This document shows, in pieces, positions 16,989-26,580 of a stretch of 64,000 nucleotides of DNA. Where the stretch lies: the NCBI GenBank assembly GCA_910579295.1, contig CAJTTC010000002.1:1-64000 (forward strand). Direction: 5' to 3'. Source of the stretch: an uncultured Christensenella sp. GTDB lineage: Bacteria > Bacillota > Clostridia > Christensenellales > Borkfalkiaceae. The translations under genes and the position numbers were made by a program. The stretch's first letter is position 1. Every line of letters starts with the position of its first letter. The notes below the pieces were generated by a model. The model was not told the origin of the DNA and made no database searches. It saw only the letters and a list, made by a program, of their open reading frames with translations.

Positions 16989-18353
16989 TTATTCCTTTTC
17001 GCAGAAAGCAACCATAGCTTTGTGCATCGAATACAAATCGGCTTTGGATATAACCTCGTAAGGAGCGTGCATAGAGAGCACGGGAACGCCCATATCGCAA
17101 GTGTCTATGCCGAGGTTGGCTATGAACATTGCCACAGTGCCGCCTCCGCCTATGTCGATTTTGCCAAGCTCACCCGTCTGCCAAATAACGCCTGCGTCGT
17201 CGAAAGCGTCGCGAAGATAGCCGACCATTTCAGCCGAAGCGTCGTTCGTCGAGCTCTTTCCGCGCGCGCCGTGGTACTTAGTTAAAGACGCGCCGCAATT
17301 GATATATGATGCGTTGCTCTTTTCGTATACGTCGGCGTAAGCGGGGTCGTAAGCGGCGGTAACGTCGGCGGAAACGCACTTGGAATTATATCTCACCAAA
17401 ACGGGGTCGGCGCCGAGCCCGTGCGAAATGCAGTCAATCAGATCGAGAATGACGCGCGACTGCATACCCGTAACGCCGTTGCTTCCCACTTCCTCTTTGT
17501 CGGCGAACACGGCGATAATAGTGTCCTTGGAATTGCAGTCGAACAGCGCCGTCATTTCGGGATAAGCGCACACCTTGTCGTCGTGTCCGTACGCGGATAT
17601 CAAAGCGCGGTCAAGACCCACGTCGCGCGGCTTGCCTGCGGGCACGAAGCACAGCTCGCTCGCCTCGAAATCGACCTCCGTCATTCCGTACTTGTCGTGA
17701 AGAAGTTTGAGCGCCGCGCTCTTTACGGCTTTCTTCTCCTCGTCGTCGGGAATGCTTGCCAACACTGCGTTTAAGCTTTCGCCGCTGATTGCCGTGCCGA
17801 GGGGCTTGGCGTTCTGCTCCTGCGAGAGGTGGGGCAACAGGTCGGAAATGTAGAATATGGGGTCGCCCTCCTCCTCGCCTATGCACACGTCGACGCGCTT
17901 GCCGCCGTGAAGCATAACCACGCCGTGAAGCGCGAGAGGAATGGTCGTCCACTGATACTTTTTAATGCCGCCGTAGTAGTGCGTCTTTAAGTACGCCATA
18001 CCGCCGTCCTCGAAAACGGGGTTGGGCTTTAAGTCGAGGCGGGGGCTGTCGACGTGCGCCGCCATAATCTTTACGCCGTGCTTTGCTACGTCCTTAGTAC
18101 CCACCCTGATAATGAATATGTTTTTATCACGGTTGATAAAATAGAGCTTGTCGCCCGCCTTTATCTTGTTGCCGAACGTGAAGGGCTTGTAGCCCCTTGC
18201 CGCCGCAAGCTTTTCAGCCGTTGCGGTTGCGCCGCGCTCGGTCTTGGAGGTGTACAAAAATTGCTTGTAGCCCTCGGCATAATCGAATATAGCTTTCAGC
18301 TCCTTTTCGTCCGCCTCCTTGTAACAGTTCTTTCTCTTATACTCGTAATCCAT
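16989..18353 (-). CDS. M18 family aminopeptidase
   Basis: A 454-residue zinc aminopeptidase of family M18 (aspartyl/leucyl aminopeptidase, cytoplasmic peptide turnover). Metal and catalytic segments seen are AAHVDSPRLDLKP (His and Asp), FADKEEVGSNGVTGM (Glu-Glu), DVTAAYDP, and a C-terminal SMHAPYEV His. Start placed at the ATG with AAGGAG nine bases upstream; an upstream in-frame extension of 27 residues lacks a ribosome-binding site. Transcribed alone, ending just before the small RNA promoter. Confidence 0.92.
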   Translation of the reverse strand: MDYEYKRKNCYKEADEKELKAIFDYAEGYKQFLYTSKTERGATATAEKLAAARGYKPFTFGNKIKAGDKLYFINRDKNIFIIRVGTKDVAKHGVKIMAAHVDSPRLDLKPNPVFEDGGMAYLKTHYYGGIKKYQWTTIPLALHGVVMLHGGKRVDVCIGEEEGDPIFYISDLLPHLSQEQNAKPLGTAISGESLNAVLASIPDDEEKKAVKSAALKLLHDKYGMTEVDFEASELCFVPAGKPRDVGLDRALISAYGHDDKVCAYPEMTALFDCNSKDTIIAVFADKEEVGSNGVTGMQSRVILDLIDCISHGLGADPVLVRYNSKCVSADVTAAYDPAYADVYEKSNASYINCGASLTKYHGARGKSSTNDASAEMVGYLRDAFDDAGVIWQTGELGKIDIGGGGTVAMFIANLGIDTCDMGVPVLSMHAPYEVISKADLYSMHKAMVAFCEKE

Positions 18354-18467
18354 ATACAGTTTCTCCTTTTTCCAATGGCAATTATAATAAATATTCTGAG
18401 TTTTGTCAATATGCTGAACGGCGGGTTTAAGCAAAATATTTTTAAGTGAAAAAATTAGCCAAAAGCA

Positions 18468-18496
18468 TTTACTAATTTAAAAATTTAGTATATAAT
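18468..18496 (+). promoter_or_regulatory. Promoter of the Gx transporter/rnf region, near-leaderless
   Basis: TTTACT (18468-18473), 17 bases, TATAAT (18491-18496). The ATG at 18507 is only 10 bases beyond the -10 box, leaving a leader of about 4 bases and no room for a ribosome-binding site. Confidence 0.5.
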
Positions 18497-18506
18497 TGTA
18501 TACGGT

Positions 18507-19052
18507 ATGAGCGAGCGATTTTTTTCTGCTAAAAAGCTGGCGGTTATGGGGGTTCTGACGGCGTTAAGTCTTATTACGTTTTTAATAGAAAACCTCTTTC
18601 CCCCGCTCTTTATTCCGGGCGCGAAGCTCGGACTTGCAAACGCTTTTTCTTTTATCGCCTTAATAGTTTATTCACCCGTTGAAGCCTTTATTATCGTCGG
18701 CGTGCGCACGTTGCTCGGAGCGGTTTTCGCGGGCAATCTTTCCGCCGTTATGTACTCGTTTACGGGCGGCGTTATTTCTATGGCGTTAAGCTCGGTTTTA
18801 CTGTACTGCGTTCACCCCAAAATTTCGGTTATAAGCGTCAGCGTGGTTGCGGCGGCGTTTCACAATCTCACGCAAAACGCCGTTTTCGTATTGATTTCGT
18901 CCACTCCTCTCGCCTTTTCGTACGCGCCCTACCTTATGCTGTTGGGCGTGCTTTCGGGCGCGTTTGTAGGGGCGGCTGTCACTCTGATAATAAAGCGCGT
19001 TCCCACCGATATGCTTACGCGCGTTTTGGGCGTTAAAGGCAAGTCCGATTGA
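18507..19052 (+). CDS. Gx transporter family membrane protein
   Basis: A 181-residue polytopic membrane protein of the Gx transporter family (also annotated as heptaprenyl diphosphate synthase component I), related to ECF substrate-specific subunits. About five to six hydrophobic segments; the region GAKLGLANAFSFIALIVYSP is the family hallmark. In many Clostridia this gene sits beside NusG-II and rnf genes, as here; its substrate is unknown. The promoter leaves almost no leader. It ends 24 bases before rnfC and may be cotranscribed. Confidence 0.85.
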   Translation: MSERFFSAKKLAVMGVLTALSLITFLIENLFPPLFIPGAKLGLANAFSFIALIVYSPVEAFIIVGVRTLLGAVFAGNLSAVMYSFTGGVISMALSSVLLYCVHPKISVISVSVVAAAFHNLTQNAVFVLISSTPLAFSYAPYLMLLGVLSGAFVGAAVTLIIKRVPTDMLTRVLGVKGKSD

Positions 19053-19076
19053 AAATGAATAAAAATGGAGGAATAA

Positions 19077-20567
19077 ATGAAAGCAATTAAAGGTAAGCTC
19101 TTCTTTTCAGGCATACACGTGAAGGATAAAAAGAGCCTTTCGTGCGGCTGTGAAACGGAGATTATGCCCGAACCTGCGGAGGCGTATATATCGACATCGC
19201 AATCGCTTGGCAAACCCGCGATAGCGTGCGTGGAAAGGGGGCAAAAAGTCAAAGAGGGCGAGCTGATAGCCAAAGCCGACGGCGCGATATCCTCGGACGT
19301 GTTCGCAAGCATTGCCGGCGAAATAGTCGATATCAAGCCTATTACGGGCGCGAACGGAGACGCTGAAACCTATATAATTATAAAGGGCGACGGAAGCGGT
19401 GAAAAGACGTATCTGCCCCCTCTGTCCAACCCCTCCGCCGAAGAAATAAAGGCGCGTATAAGAGCCTGCGGCATAGTCGGGCTGGGCGGCGCGGGCTTCC
19501 CTGCGGCGGTTAAAGTTGCGCCGAAAACTCCCGTGGACGCGCTTATTTTAAACGGAGCGGAGTGCGAGCCGTATCTTACCTGCGACCACAGGCTTATGAT
19601 TGAGCGCACCGACGAAATTGCGCGGGGCGCGCGGCTGATTGCAAAGGCTCTCGGTGTTTCCAAAATAATTATAGGCATAGAGGCAAACAAGCCCGACTGC
19701 ATTGCGGCGTTTGAAAAGTACGACGACATTCAGCCCGTTATCCTTAAAAAGCAGTACCCTATGGGCAGTGAAAAGCACCTCATATACGCTACGACGGGCA
19801 GAAAGGTCGGCATAGGCAAATTGCCCGCGGACAGCGGAGTTGTTGTGCAGAACGTTGCAACCGCCTTTGCCGTGTGCGAGGCTGTCGAGAAAGGCAAACC
19901 CCTCTATGAAAGAGTTATAACGGTATCGGGCGGAGCTGTAAAAACTCCGAAAAACCTTTGGGTAAGGGTCGGCACGTCAGTCAAAGATATAGTCGACTTC
20001 TGCGGCGGCGAAAGCCAACCGCCAAAAAAGGTAATACAGGGCGGCCCTATGACGGGGCTTGCGCTTGCAACCTACGACGTGTACACTCACAAGACGACCT
20101 CGGGCGTGCTTCTTATGACTGAAAAGGAAGCGGCGGCGGAAGAGCCCACTCCCTGCCTTAACTGCGGAATGTGCGCCGACGTCTGCCCTATGCACCTTAT
20201 GCCTATGCAGACGGCGTTCTATTCGGCGGCAGGCGACTTTGACGCGGCGGCTAAGCTGGGCAACACTATGGCTTGCATAGAGTGCGGAGCCTGCGAATAC
20301 ATCTGTCCCGCTAAGCGTCCTCTTATTCAGGCTATACGCAAGACGAAAGCTTATTTGCGCAGTAAGGGAACTCCCGCGCCCGCCATAAAGCCCGTGGATA
20401 TGAAGGGCAGGTCTGCGCCCACCGTTCCTTTGACCGAGGACGGCAAAATCGTTGAAAAGCCCGTACAGGAAAAGCTGGACGAAAGCATTAAGCGCGACGA
20501 AGCAAGAGAGCAGAAAGCCATAGCCGCGGAAAAGACGGAAGCAACGCCCAAAAAGGAGGACAAATAA
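19077..20567 (+). CDS. rnfC: Rnf complex subunit RnfC
   Basis: A 496-residue peripheral subunit of the ferredoxin:NAD+ oxidoreductase (Rnf). The N-terminal barrel domain is at about 1-110, and an NADH/FMN-binding Rossmann-like domain contains GLGGAGFPAAVK and NGAECEPYLTCDH. Two [4Fe-4S] clusters are bound by CLNCGMCADVCP and CIECGACEYICP (about residues 360-415). A charged C-terminal tail (about 430-496, Lys/Glu-rich) is common in clostridial RnfC. A GGAGG-like site precedes the ATG. First subunit gene of rnfCDGEAB. Confidence 0.95.
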   Translation: MKAIKGKLFFSGIHVKDKKSLSCGCETEIMPEPAEAYISTSQSLGKPAIACVERGQKVKEGELIAKADGAISSDVFASIAGEIVDIKPITGANGDAETYIIIKGDGSGEKTYLPPLSNPSAEEIKARIRACGIVGLGGAGFPAAVKVAPKTPVDALILNGAECEPYLTCDHRLMIERTDEIARGARLIAKALGVSKIIIGIEANKPDCIAAFEKYDDIQPVILKKQYPMGSEKHLIYATTGRKVGIGKLPADSGVVVQNVATAFAVCEAVEKGKPLYERVITVSGGAVKTPKNLWVRVGTSVKDIVDFCGGESQPPKKVIQGGPMTGLALATYDVYTHKTTSGVLLMTEKEAAAEEPTPCLNCGMCADVCPMHLMPMQTAFYSAAGDFDAAAKLGNTMACIECGACEYICPAKRPLIQAIRKTKAYLRSKGTPAPAIKPVDMKGRSAPTVPLTEDGKIVEKPVQEKLDESIKRDEAREQKAIAAEKTEATPKKEDK

Positions 20568-21623
20568 ATGGATAACAGTATAGTTATATCCACTCCCCCT
20601 CACGTAAAATCCAAACGCACGACAAAGAGCATAATGCTCGACGTCATAATCGCGCTTATGCCCGCGACGTTAATGGCAATCGTCTATTTCAGACTGAACG
20701 CGTTCATACTTATTCTGACCTCCGTGCTCGGCTGCGTCGCGACGGAATTTGTGTATTTCTTTATAGCCAACAAGGGCTTTTCGGACAAGTGCAGTCACGC
20801 GGGCGAGGTCTGCAAGAGGTGGTGGAAGCAATTCGACTTAACCTCTATAATATCGGGACTTATACTCGCCTTAATACTTCCCCCCGCCACAAAATGGTAC
20901 GAGGTGTTAATCGGAGCGATATTCACGATAGCCATTGTCAAAATGGTGTTCGGCGGCACGGGCAAGAACCTTGTAAACCCCGCCGTGACGGGCAGAATAT
21001 TTATGTTCATCAGTTTTTCGCTAACCGTGTACACGGCGTGCGCGATAGGCCCTGTCGGTAATGGAAGCATAATCTTCACGGGCGCGACCAATCTTTCGGG
21101 TCTGCTCCCCTCGGCGGGAAACGACGCCGTTGCGGGAAGCTATATTTCGCGCCTTGACCTATTCCTCGGCACGGGCGTTGCTGGCTGCATAGGCGAAACG
21201 TGCAAAGCCGCGCTCATACTCGGCTATATCTATCTCGCGGCACGCAAGGTCATAAAGTGGTGGCAACCCCTGCTCTATATCGTCGTATCGTGCTTCCTGT
21301 CCGTCTGCTTAGCGGCTATCGGGTCGACGTTCGAAATATCCCTCTTCCTCGACTTCGCAATGTCCGGCGGACTGATGTTCGGCGCGATATTTATGGCTAC
21401 CGACTACGTAACTTCTCCCAAGGGCGTTTACGGACAGATAGTTTACTATGTTGCCCTCGGCGTGCTTACTGCGGTACTCAGATACCTGACGAAAATCGAG
21501 GTCGTATCCTTTGTAATAATGATTATGAACCTGTTAGTGCCCCTGATTGATACTTATATTGTCAGAAAGCCTTTCGGCTATAAGAGAGTTAAAAAGGCTA
21601 AAAAGCAAAAGGAGGGCAAGTGA
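20568..21623 (+). CDS. rnfD: Rnf complex subunit RnfD
   Basis: A 351-residue integral membrane subunit with about nine to ten hydrophobic segments. Covalent FMN is expected at the threonine of IIFTGATNLSG (about residue 174), matching the S/T-GAT flavinylation motif served by ApbE. Starts directly after the rnfC stop, with AAGGAGG before it. Basic C-terminus (KRVKKAKKQK). Confidence 0.95.
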   Translation: MDNSIVISTPPHVKSKRTTKSIMLDVIIALMPATLMAIVYFRLNAFILILTSVLGCVATEFVYFFIANKGFSDKCSHAGEVCKRWWKQFDLTSIISGLILALILPPATKWYEVLIGAIFTIAIVKMVFGGTGKNLVNPAVTGRIFMFISFSLTVYTACAIGPVGNGSIIFTGATNLSGLLPSAGNDAVAGSYISRLDLFLGTGVAGCIGETCKAALILGYIYLAARKVIKWWQPLLYIVVSCFLSVCLAAIGSTFEISLFLDFAMSGGLMFGAIFMATDYVTSPKGVYGQIVYYVALGVLTAVLRYLTKIEVVSFVIMIMNLLVPLIDTYIVRKPFGYKRVKKAKKQKEGK

Positions 21624-21624
21624 T

Positions 21625-22599
21625 ATGACGGCAAAACAGTTTTTTAAGAGCACTGCGTTTAAGTGCATAGCCGTTTTAATGAGCGTACTCCTTGTAAGCG
21701 GCGTACTGCTTGCCGTTGCGTACGGCTTTCTGGAAGTAACCGACGAAGAGCGTTTCAACCGCAAGATAGGCGTTATGTACGGCGGCGAAACGGTCACTTC
21801 GGTTGAGCAGGACATCTCGGAGAAAAATCTCAGCGTAAGCGGCGCGCAGATACAGAAGCTGTGGTATATAACCGAACATGAAGATTACCTTGTTCAGGCG
21901 GCTTCACGCGGTAACGGAGGCGACATCGTCTGCTGGATAACGATAGATATGCAGGACGAAAGGACGGTCGGCGGCATAGGCAAGGTTATAGTTTACGCCG
22001 TTGCGGACGCGGCTGAATACGTAAACCTTATCGACGATGAAGTATTCGAGGCGTTCAGCGAAGATTATTACGACGGAAAGATATTCTCCTACGGCGACAA
22101 GACGAGCAGCGAATATATAGGAACGGGCGCTTCCTCCTCCCTCACCGCCATATGCAACTGCGTAAACGGCGCGGTGGAGTTCGTCAAAGCCTACGCCAAC
22201 GGAAGCGATACGGTAAGCTATGAATATTCCGACCTCATTGATTTAACCCGCACGCAGTGGACGGTAAACGGCGAAGAAATAGAGTACACCATCGTAACTG
22301 CCGCAAGCACAGACCCCGACCGCTTTACGTTTACCATAAAGGTCGACGGCACAAAGACTGTCACCGAATACAGCATAGACGTAAACGGCAGTACGGGAAG
22401 CTACGGCAGCTCTATGTCGGCGACGGCAAGGGACCTTACGGGCAAGACGCTGGAAGAGATTGAGGGCTATCTTAACAACAGCCCCGCAGGCTCGCTGAAT
22501 ACGGGCGCAACAAAGTCTAACGAAAGGTGCTACAATGCGGCGGCGTTTGCGCTTGCCAACTACGAGGCGATTTTAAACGCCGAAAAGGAGGGCAACTGA
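21625..22599 (+). CDS. rnfG: Rnf complex subunit RnfG
   Basis: A 324-residue subunit with one N-terminal membrane helix (about 13-35) and an extracytoplasmic FMN-binding domain. The flavinylation motif is TGASSSLTAICNCVNGA (about residue 185). Start at the ATG after GGAGGGCAAG; a longer in-frame start inside rnfD is rejected. The C-terminal part after the FMN motif (about 120 residues) is longer than in classical RnfG and contains NGSTGSYGSSMSATA. Confidence 0.9.
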   Translation: MTAKQFFKSTAFKCIAVLMSVLLVSGVLLAVAYGFLEVTDEERFNRKIGVMYGGETVTSVEQDISEKNLSVSGAQIQKLWYITEHEDYLVQAASRGNGGDIVCWITIDMQDERTVGGIGKVIVYAVADAAEYVNLIDDEVFEAFSEDYYDGKIFSYGDKTSSEYIGTGASSSLTAICNCVNGAVEFVKAYANGSDTVSYEYSDLIDLTRTQWTVNGEEIEYTIVTAASTDPDRFTFTIKVDGTKTVTEYSIDVNGSTGSYGSSMSATARDLTGKTLEEIEGYLNNSPAGSLNTGATKSNERCYNAAAFALANYEAILNAEKEGN

Positions 22600-22600
22600 G

Positions 22601-23275
22601 ATGAATAAATATAAAAAGATAACCTTAGACGGCTTAATTTTCTCCAACCCCACTTTTATGCTTGTTTTAGGCACTTGCCCCACGCTTGCAATGATTAAGT
22701 CCTCCGCGCTATCCGCGGCGGGTATGGGCTTGTGCGTTTTAGTGGTGTTAACGCTGAGCAATATGATAATTTCCGCGCTGAGAAAGGTTATACCCAATCA
22801 GGTGCGCATACCCTGCTATATAGTTATAATAGCCACGCTTGTTACGCTGGTACAGATGGTGCTTGAAAAGTTTGTGCCGTCACTGTACGACAGCCTCGGG
22901 ACGTTCCTTGCACTGATAGTCGTCAACTGTATAGTCCTCGGAAGAGCCGAAGCGTTCGCCAACAAACACACCGTCATAGAAAGCGCGGTCGACGGCTTGG
23001 CTAACGGAGCGGGCTTTACCGTTGCGCTGACGGTTATGGGTATCGTGTGCGAGTTTCTGGGAAGCGGCTCGGTTTTCGGATTGCAGATTATGAATTTTAA
23101 AATAGCCATATTCTCCTCTCCCGCAGGCGCGTTTATCATATACGGACTGTCGATAGCGCTGTTCACTTATATAATAGACGTATTCCAACGTTCGAGGCGC
23201 GTAAAGGCTAATAAACTTGCGCGTGAGAATTTACTCGACAGAAACGGAGCTGAAACGGCGGAGGTGAACGTATGA
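22601..23275 (+). CDS. rnfE: Rnf complex subunit RnfE
   Basis: A 224-residue membrane subunit with six hydrophobic segments, homologous to RnfA and NqrD. Typical segments are NPTFMLVLGTCPTLA and LIVVNCIVLGRAEAFA; the Cys residues in these two places correspond to the [2Fe-2S] ligands shared with RnfA. GGAGGGC precedes the start. Overlaps rnfA by 4 bases. Confidence 0.95.
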   Translation: MNKYKKITLDGLIFSNPTFMLVLGTCPTLAMIKSSALSAAGMGLCVLVVLTLSNMIISALRKVIPNQVRIPCYIVIIATLVTLVQMVLEKFVPSLYDSLGTFLALIVVNCIVLGRAEAFANKHTVIESAVDGLANGAGFTVALTVMGIVCEFLGSGSVFGLQIMNFKIAIFSSPAGAFIIYGLSIALFTYIIDVFQRSRRVKANKLARENLLDRNGAETAEVNV

Positions 23276-23883
23276 ATTTCGTGCTGTTAATTCTTTCGGC
23301 AGTGCTGACGAACAACTTTATAACGGTAAAAACGTACGGCATTTGCCCTTTCCTCGGCGTATCCAAGAACACAAAGTCTGCCGTAGGTATGGGCGTAGCC
23401 GTAACCGTGGTTATGACGCTTGCAACGCTTGTGACCTACCCTATCTACAAATTTATTATGACGCCGCTGAATATAACCTTCCTCTGGATTATATTCTTCA
23501 TATTCATAATAGCCGCGCTCGTTCAGATGTTAGAGGCGATTATCCGCAAGGTGTCCCCCTCGCTTTACAACACAATGGGCGTATATCTGCCCCTGATTAC
23601 AACCAACTGCGCGGTGCTCGGCGTAACTCAGCTGTTCAACGGCGTAAACGACCTGTCTGCGATAATAACGGGCGCAACGGGCGCAATGAACCTCGGCTGG
23701 GCTGTGCTCTACGCACTGTTTGCGGGCGTAGGCTTTACCCTCGTTATGATTATTATGAGCGGACTTAGAGAAAAGCTCAACTGCTGTAAGGTTTCCAAGT
23801 CGCTCGAAGGCTTCCCTGTCTCTATGATTGCGGCGGCGTTCATCTGTATGGCGTTCACGATTTTTATGCAGATAAAGGTTTAA
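23272..23883 (+). CDS. rnfA: Rnf complex subunit RnfA
   Basis: A 203-residue membrane subunit with six hydrophobic segments, paralogous to RnfE. TYGICPFLGVSKNTKSAVGM and LITTNCAVLGV carry the conserved Cys residues thought to hold the intramembrane iron-sulfur centre between RnfA and RnfE. Start overlaps the rnfE stop. Confidence 0.95.
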   Translation: MNFVLLILSAVLTNNFITVKTYGICPFLGVSKNTKSAVGMGVAVTVVMTLATLVTYPIYKFIMTPLNITFLWIIFFIFIIAALVQMLEAIIRKVSPSLYNTMGVYLPLITTNCAVLGVTQLFNGVNDLSAIITGATGAMNLGWAVLYALFAGVGFTLVMIIMSGLREKLNCCKVSKSLEGFPVSMIAAAFICMAFTIFMQIKV

Positions 23884-23896
23884 GGAGGGAAAAATA

Positions 23897-24814
23897 ATGA
23901 ATTTACTTGCTTTTACCGTTGAAACGTTAAAGACCGTCGGCGTCGTAGCGGGAATATTCGCAGGTTCGGCAATAATTATCGGCGCGCTGATACTCATTGT
24001 GAGTAAAGTGTTCAAGGTCGATATGGACGAAAAAGTGACGAAGATTCTCGAAAATCTTGCGGGAGCTAACTGCGGCGGTTGCGGTTGCAGCGGTTGCGCG
24101 GGATTTGCAGATAAGCTTGCCCACGGCGAGAGCCAACTGTCCGCCTGCCACGTTACCTCTCCCGAAAAGAAAGCCGAAATTGCCGCCCTTTTGGGCATTG
24201 AGCTTAAAGACGAGGAGCGCACGGTTGCCGTAGTTAAATGCAACGGCGGACTCGCAAATGCGGGCGAAGCGTTTGAGTACTGCGGTAATCCCACCTGCGC
24301 GGCTAACGCCGCTCTGCTCGGAGGCAACAAGCTGTGCAAATTCGGCTGTCTCGGTTGCGGCGACTGCAAAGTCGTTTGCCCCGAAAGCGCAATAAAAATT
24401 TCGGATAAGCTTTCGGAAGTCGACCCCGACCGTTGCGTGAGCTGCGGCGCGTGCATAAATACGTGCCCTAAACATATTATAGAGCGCATACCCGCCTCCG
24501 CCCCCGTATACGTAGCCTGCTCCTCCACATGCAAGGGCAAGGACGTAATGAACGTGTGCAAGGTCGGGTGTATAGGTTGCACTATGTGCGCGAAGAAATG
24601 CCCGCACGGCGCTATTACAATGGTTGACAACCTACCCGTGTTCGACTATACGAAGTGTACGGGTTGCAAGACGTGCGTTGCCGTTTGCCCCCGTCACATA
24701 ATTATCGACCGCGAAGCCAAAGCCGACCAAACTGTAGACAATAAGTCTGAAAGAAAAATTGAAATCAGGCAGGAAGAGAGCAAACCCGACGTTAAAACCG
24801 ACGTTGACAAATAA
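23897..24814 (+). CDS. rnfB: Rnf complex subunit RnfB
   Basis: A 305-residue ferredoxin-like electron entry subunit. An N-terminal membrane helix (about 12-38) is followed by the [4Fe-4S] segment GANCGGCGCSGCAGFA (about 54-69) and then several ferredoxin-type clusters: CLGCGDCKVVCP, CVSCGACINTCP, CIGCTMCAKKCP and CTGCKTCVAVCP. Ends in a charged tail. AAGGAGGG precedes the ATG. Last gene of rnfCDGEAB, followed by a terminator. Confidence 0.96.
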   Translation: MNLLAFTVETLKTVGVVAGIFAGSAIIIGALILIVSKVFKVDMDEKVTKILENLAGANCGGCGCSGCAGFADKLAHGESQLSACHVTSPEKKAEIAALLGIELKDEERTVAVVKCNGGLANAGEAFEYCGNPTCAANAALLGGNKLCKFGCLGCGDCKVVCPESAIKISDKLSEVDPDRCVSCGACINTCPKHIIERIPASAPVYVACSSTCKGKDVMNVCKVGCIGCTMCAKKCPHGAITMVDNLPVFDYTKCTGCKTCVAVCPRHIIIDREAKADQTVDNKSERKIEIRQEESKPDVKTDVDK

Positions 24815-24845
24815 TGAAAATCAGTTAAAAAATTCACAGCTATTT

Positions 24846-24892
24846 AAATGCACTCCGAAAGTCAGAGAACTTTACGGAGTGCATATTTTATA
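24846..24892 (+). terminator. Terminator of the rnf operon
   Basis: TGCACTCCG (24849-24857) and CGGAGTGCA (24875-24883) form a 9-bp stem, followed by TATTTTATAT. Located between convergent rnfB and the NusG-II gene and possibly used by both. Confidence 0.7.
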
Positions 24893-24917
24893 TCGAAATA
24901 ATTATCTGTTTTAAGTT

Positions 24918-25397
24918 TTAAATGATTATATCCTCGTCGTCTTTAAATGTGCGTTTTAGCGGCTCTATAATCATTTTATGCGGCGTACAGCAGATTATAA
25001 GCGAGTTGTCGGTTATTGCGGGAGAATAAACGCAGTCCTTGCGCGCAGAGCAATCCGCGTCGACAACCTTAACGCTCCTATTCTTTTTATCTATGACGAC
25101 CCTGTTATAACCGCCTCCGTTCAGTCGAAACGTGAGCTCCAACTTTTCGTCGCTGTCGCCGTTAATCTCTATACATCCGGCGTTGACTGAGCCGTACTTA
25201 TCTGTTGAATAGTCGTACTCGAACACCGTCGCGCCCGCGTACGTTATCCTTATGCCGCTTGCAGGCGAGCTGTCGCGGGTAAGAAATACGGAAAGAAACA
25301 GCGCGGCGACGGTAACGGCTATTACGCCGTAGACAATCAGATCCCAAACGCGAAACCACTTCCCCTCTTTAATTTGTCCTATCTTTTTAAGCGACAT
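24918..25397 (-). CDS. NusG domain II-containing membrane-anchored protein
   Basis: A 159-residue protein with a single N-terminal membrane helix (about 18-42) and an extracytoplasmic NusG domain II-like fold. The hallmark is VKVVDADCSARKDCVYSP then LIICCTPHKMII. Proteins of this family are usually found next to rnf, apbE or Gx genes, as here; their job is unknown. Begins 2 bases after the apbE stop, so the two are cotranscribed. Confidence 0.85.
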   Translation of the reverse strand: MSLKKIGQIKEGKWFRVWDLIVYGVIAVTVAALFLSVFLTRDSSPASGIRITYAGATVFEYDYSTDKYGSVNAGCIEINGDSDEKLELTFRLNGGGYNRVVIDKKNRSVKVVDADCSARKDCVYSPAITDNSLIICCTPHKMIIEPLKRTFKDDEDIII

Positions 25398-25398
25398 T

Positions 25399-26541
25399 TT
25401 AAACCTTATCCAAACTCAGCTCTTTCGGCGTATAACTATAATCGAGCACGGTGTAGCGGTCGGCGGGAATGTTGGTATAAAACTCGTAGCTCCCACCGTT
25501 GTCGAACGTGAAGGCTACCTCTCTGTCAGACAGGCAATCCCCGATAAACCGTATAGCCCCTTCCTTGCCCATACACATAATTGCCGTGGTATAGGCGTCG
25601 TCCTCCGCCGCGCTTCCGCCAAATACCGTAGCCGTCATTATACCCGTCTGTATGGGCTTTCCCGTCTGCGGATTTATTATATGGCAGTAACGCACGCCGT
25701 CAAGCTCGTAATAAGCTTCGTAATCGCCGCTCGTCGACACGCAACAGTCCTTCATTTTTGTGACTAAATAAGACCCGCCCGTCGTCGAACGCGGCGCAAG
25801 CAAATTAAGAGAGTACGCCCCGCTGTCGCTGTCGTGGTACTTTTTAATGGCTATACTGCTTAAACCGAAATTGAAATAGCCGTATTCGTAACCGTACTCC
25901 CGCAAAATGCAATTCACCGCGTCGACGGCGTAGCCCTTGCCTATGCCGCCGAGGTCGATTTTCAGGCTGAGCGTTTCGCCGTTCGCCTTCACCGTATCAA
26001 CGGGTTTTTTTGCGTAATATTTGCCGCTATCCTCCGAAAGCTCAATCTCGCCGAAGTGACTTGACAGACTGACGTAAGCCGCCACCGTTTCGTCGGAAGG
26101 CAACGCCTCTTGCGTCATAAAGCCGTATAAGCCGTAAAAGCCGTAATCGTAAACGCTGTAATAGACCGCGGGATTGTAATAGCCGTCCGTCCTATTATAT
26201 ATATCCATTGCCATAGATAAGAGCGTGTACGCCGTTTGGTCGAGCTCTACCGTCGCGCCCGCTTCCGCCTGATTGAACGCGTATATACAGGAAATTTCTT
26301 TATGAGCGGAAACCGAGTTTTCTATATCGGTCAAAATATTTTCAACGTCGGTACAGAGTTCGTTAAAGTTCTCTTCGAAACTGCCGTCGGGTTCTTTTTG
26401 CGTGATGACAAGCGTAGCCGACGTATCCATACAGAAAAACGTTTTACTTTTTGTGGAGTAATCGGCGGCGTTGTTTGCACAGCCCGAACAAAAGATTAAA
26501 GCCGCGCAGACTACAGCCGAACAAGCTGCAAATTTCTTCAT
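25399..26541 (-). CDS. apbE: FAD:protein FMN transferase ApbE (lipoprotein)
   Basis: A 380-residue exported flavin transferase that attaches FMN to Thr/Ser in RnfD, RnfG and similar proteins using FAD. Lipoprotein signal with FCSGC at about residue 20. Conserved parts seen are DTSATLV near the N-terminus, KIDLGGIGKGYAVDAV (about 210-225, the ApbE hallmark), NFGLSSIA, STSGDYEAYY, RYCHIINPQTGKP and AEDDAYTTAIMCMG (the metal-binding Asp region). Predicted to be made from a leaderless mRNA. Convergent with rnfB and clearly a functional partner of the Rnf complex. Confidence 0.95.
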   Translation of the reverse strand: MKKFAACSAVVCAALIFCSGCANNAADYSTKSKTFFCMDTSATLVITQKEPDGSFEENFNELCTDVENILTDIENSVSAHKEISCIYAFNQAEAGATVELDQTAYTLLSMAMDIYNRTDGYYNPAVYYSVYDYGFYGLYGFMTQEALPSDETVAAYVSLSSHFGEIELSEDSGKYYAKKPVDTVKANGETLSLKIDLGGIGKGYAVDAVNCILREYGYEYGYFNFGLSSIAIKKYHDSDSGAYSLNLLAPRSTTGGSYLVTKMKDCCVSTSGDYEAYYELDGVRYCHIINPQTGKPIQTGIMTATVFGGSAAEDDAYTTAIMCMGKEGAIRFIGDCLSDREVAFTFDNGGSYEFYTNIPADRYTVLDYSYTPKELSLDKV

Positions 26542-26547
26542 ATCACA

Positions 26548-26576
26548 AGTATATCCTATTTTATATACATTTGTAA
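26548..26576 (-). promoter_or_regulatory. Leaderless promoter of apbE
   Basis: On the minus strand TTACAA (26571-26576), 17 bases, TATACT (26548-26553), 6 bases, then the ATG. Transcription should begin at or next to the A of ATG. A weak AGGA lies inside the promoter but would not be transcribed. Confidence 0.5.
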
Positions 26577-26580
26577 ATCT

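Noticed and set aside
23530-24630. Long open frame antisense to rnfA and rnfB
   Set aside because: It runs across two well-supported genes on the other strand and has no recognisable domain.
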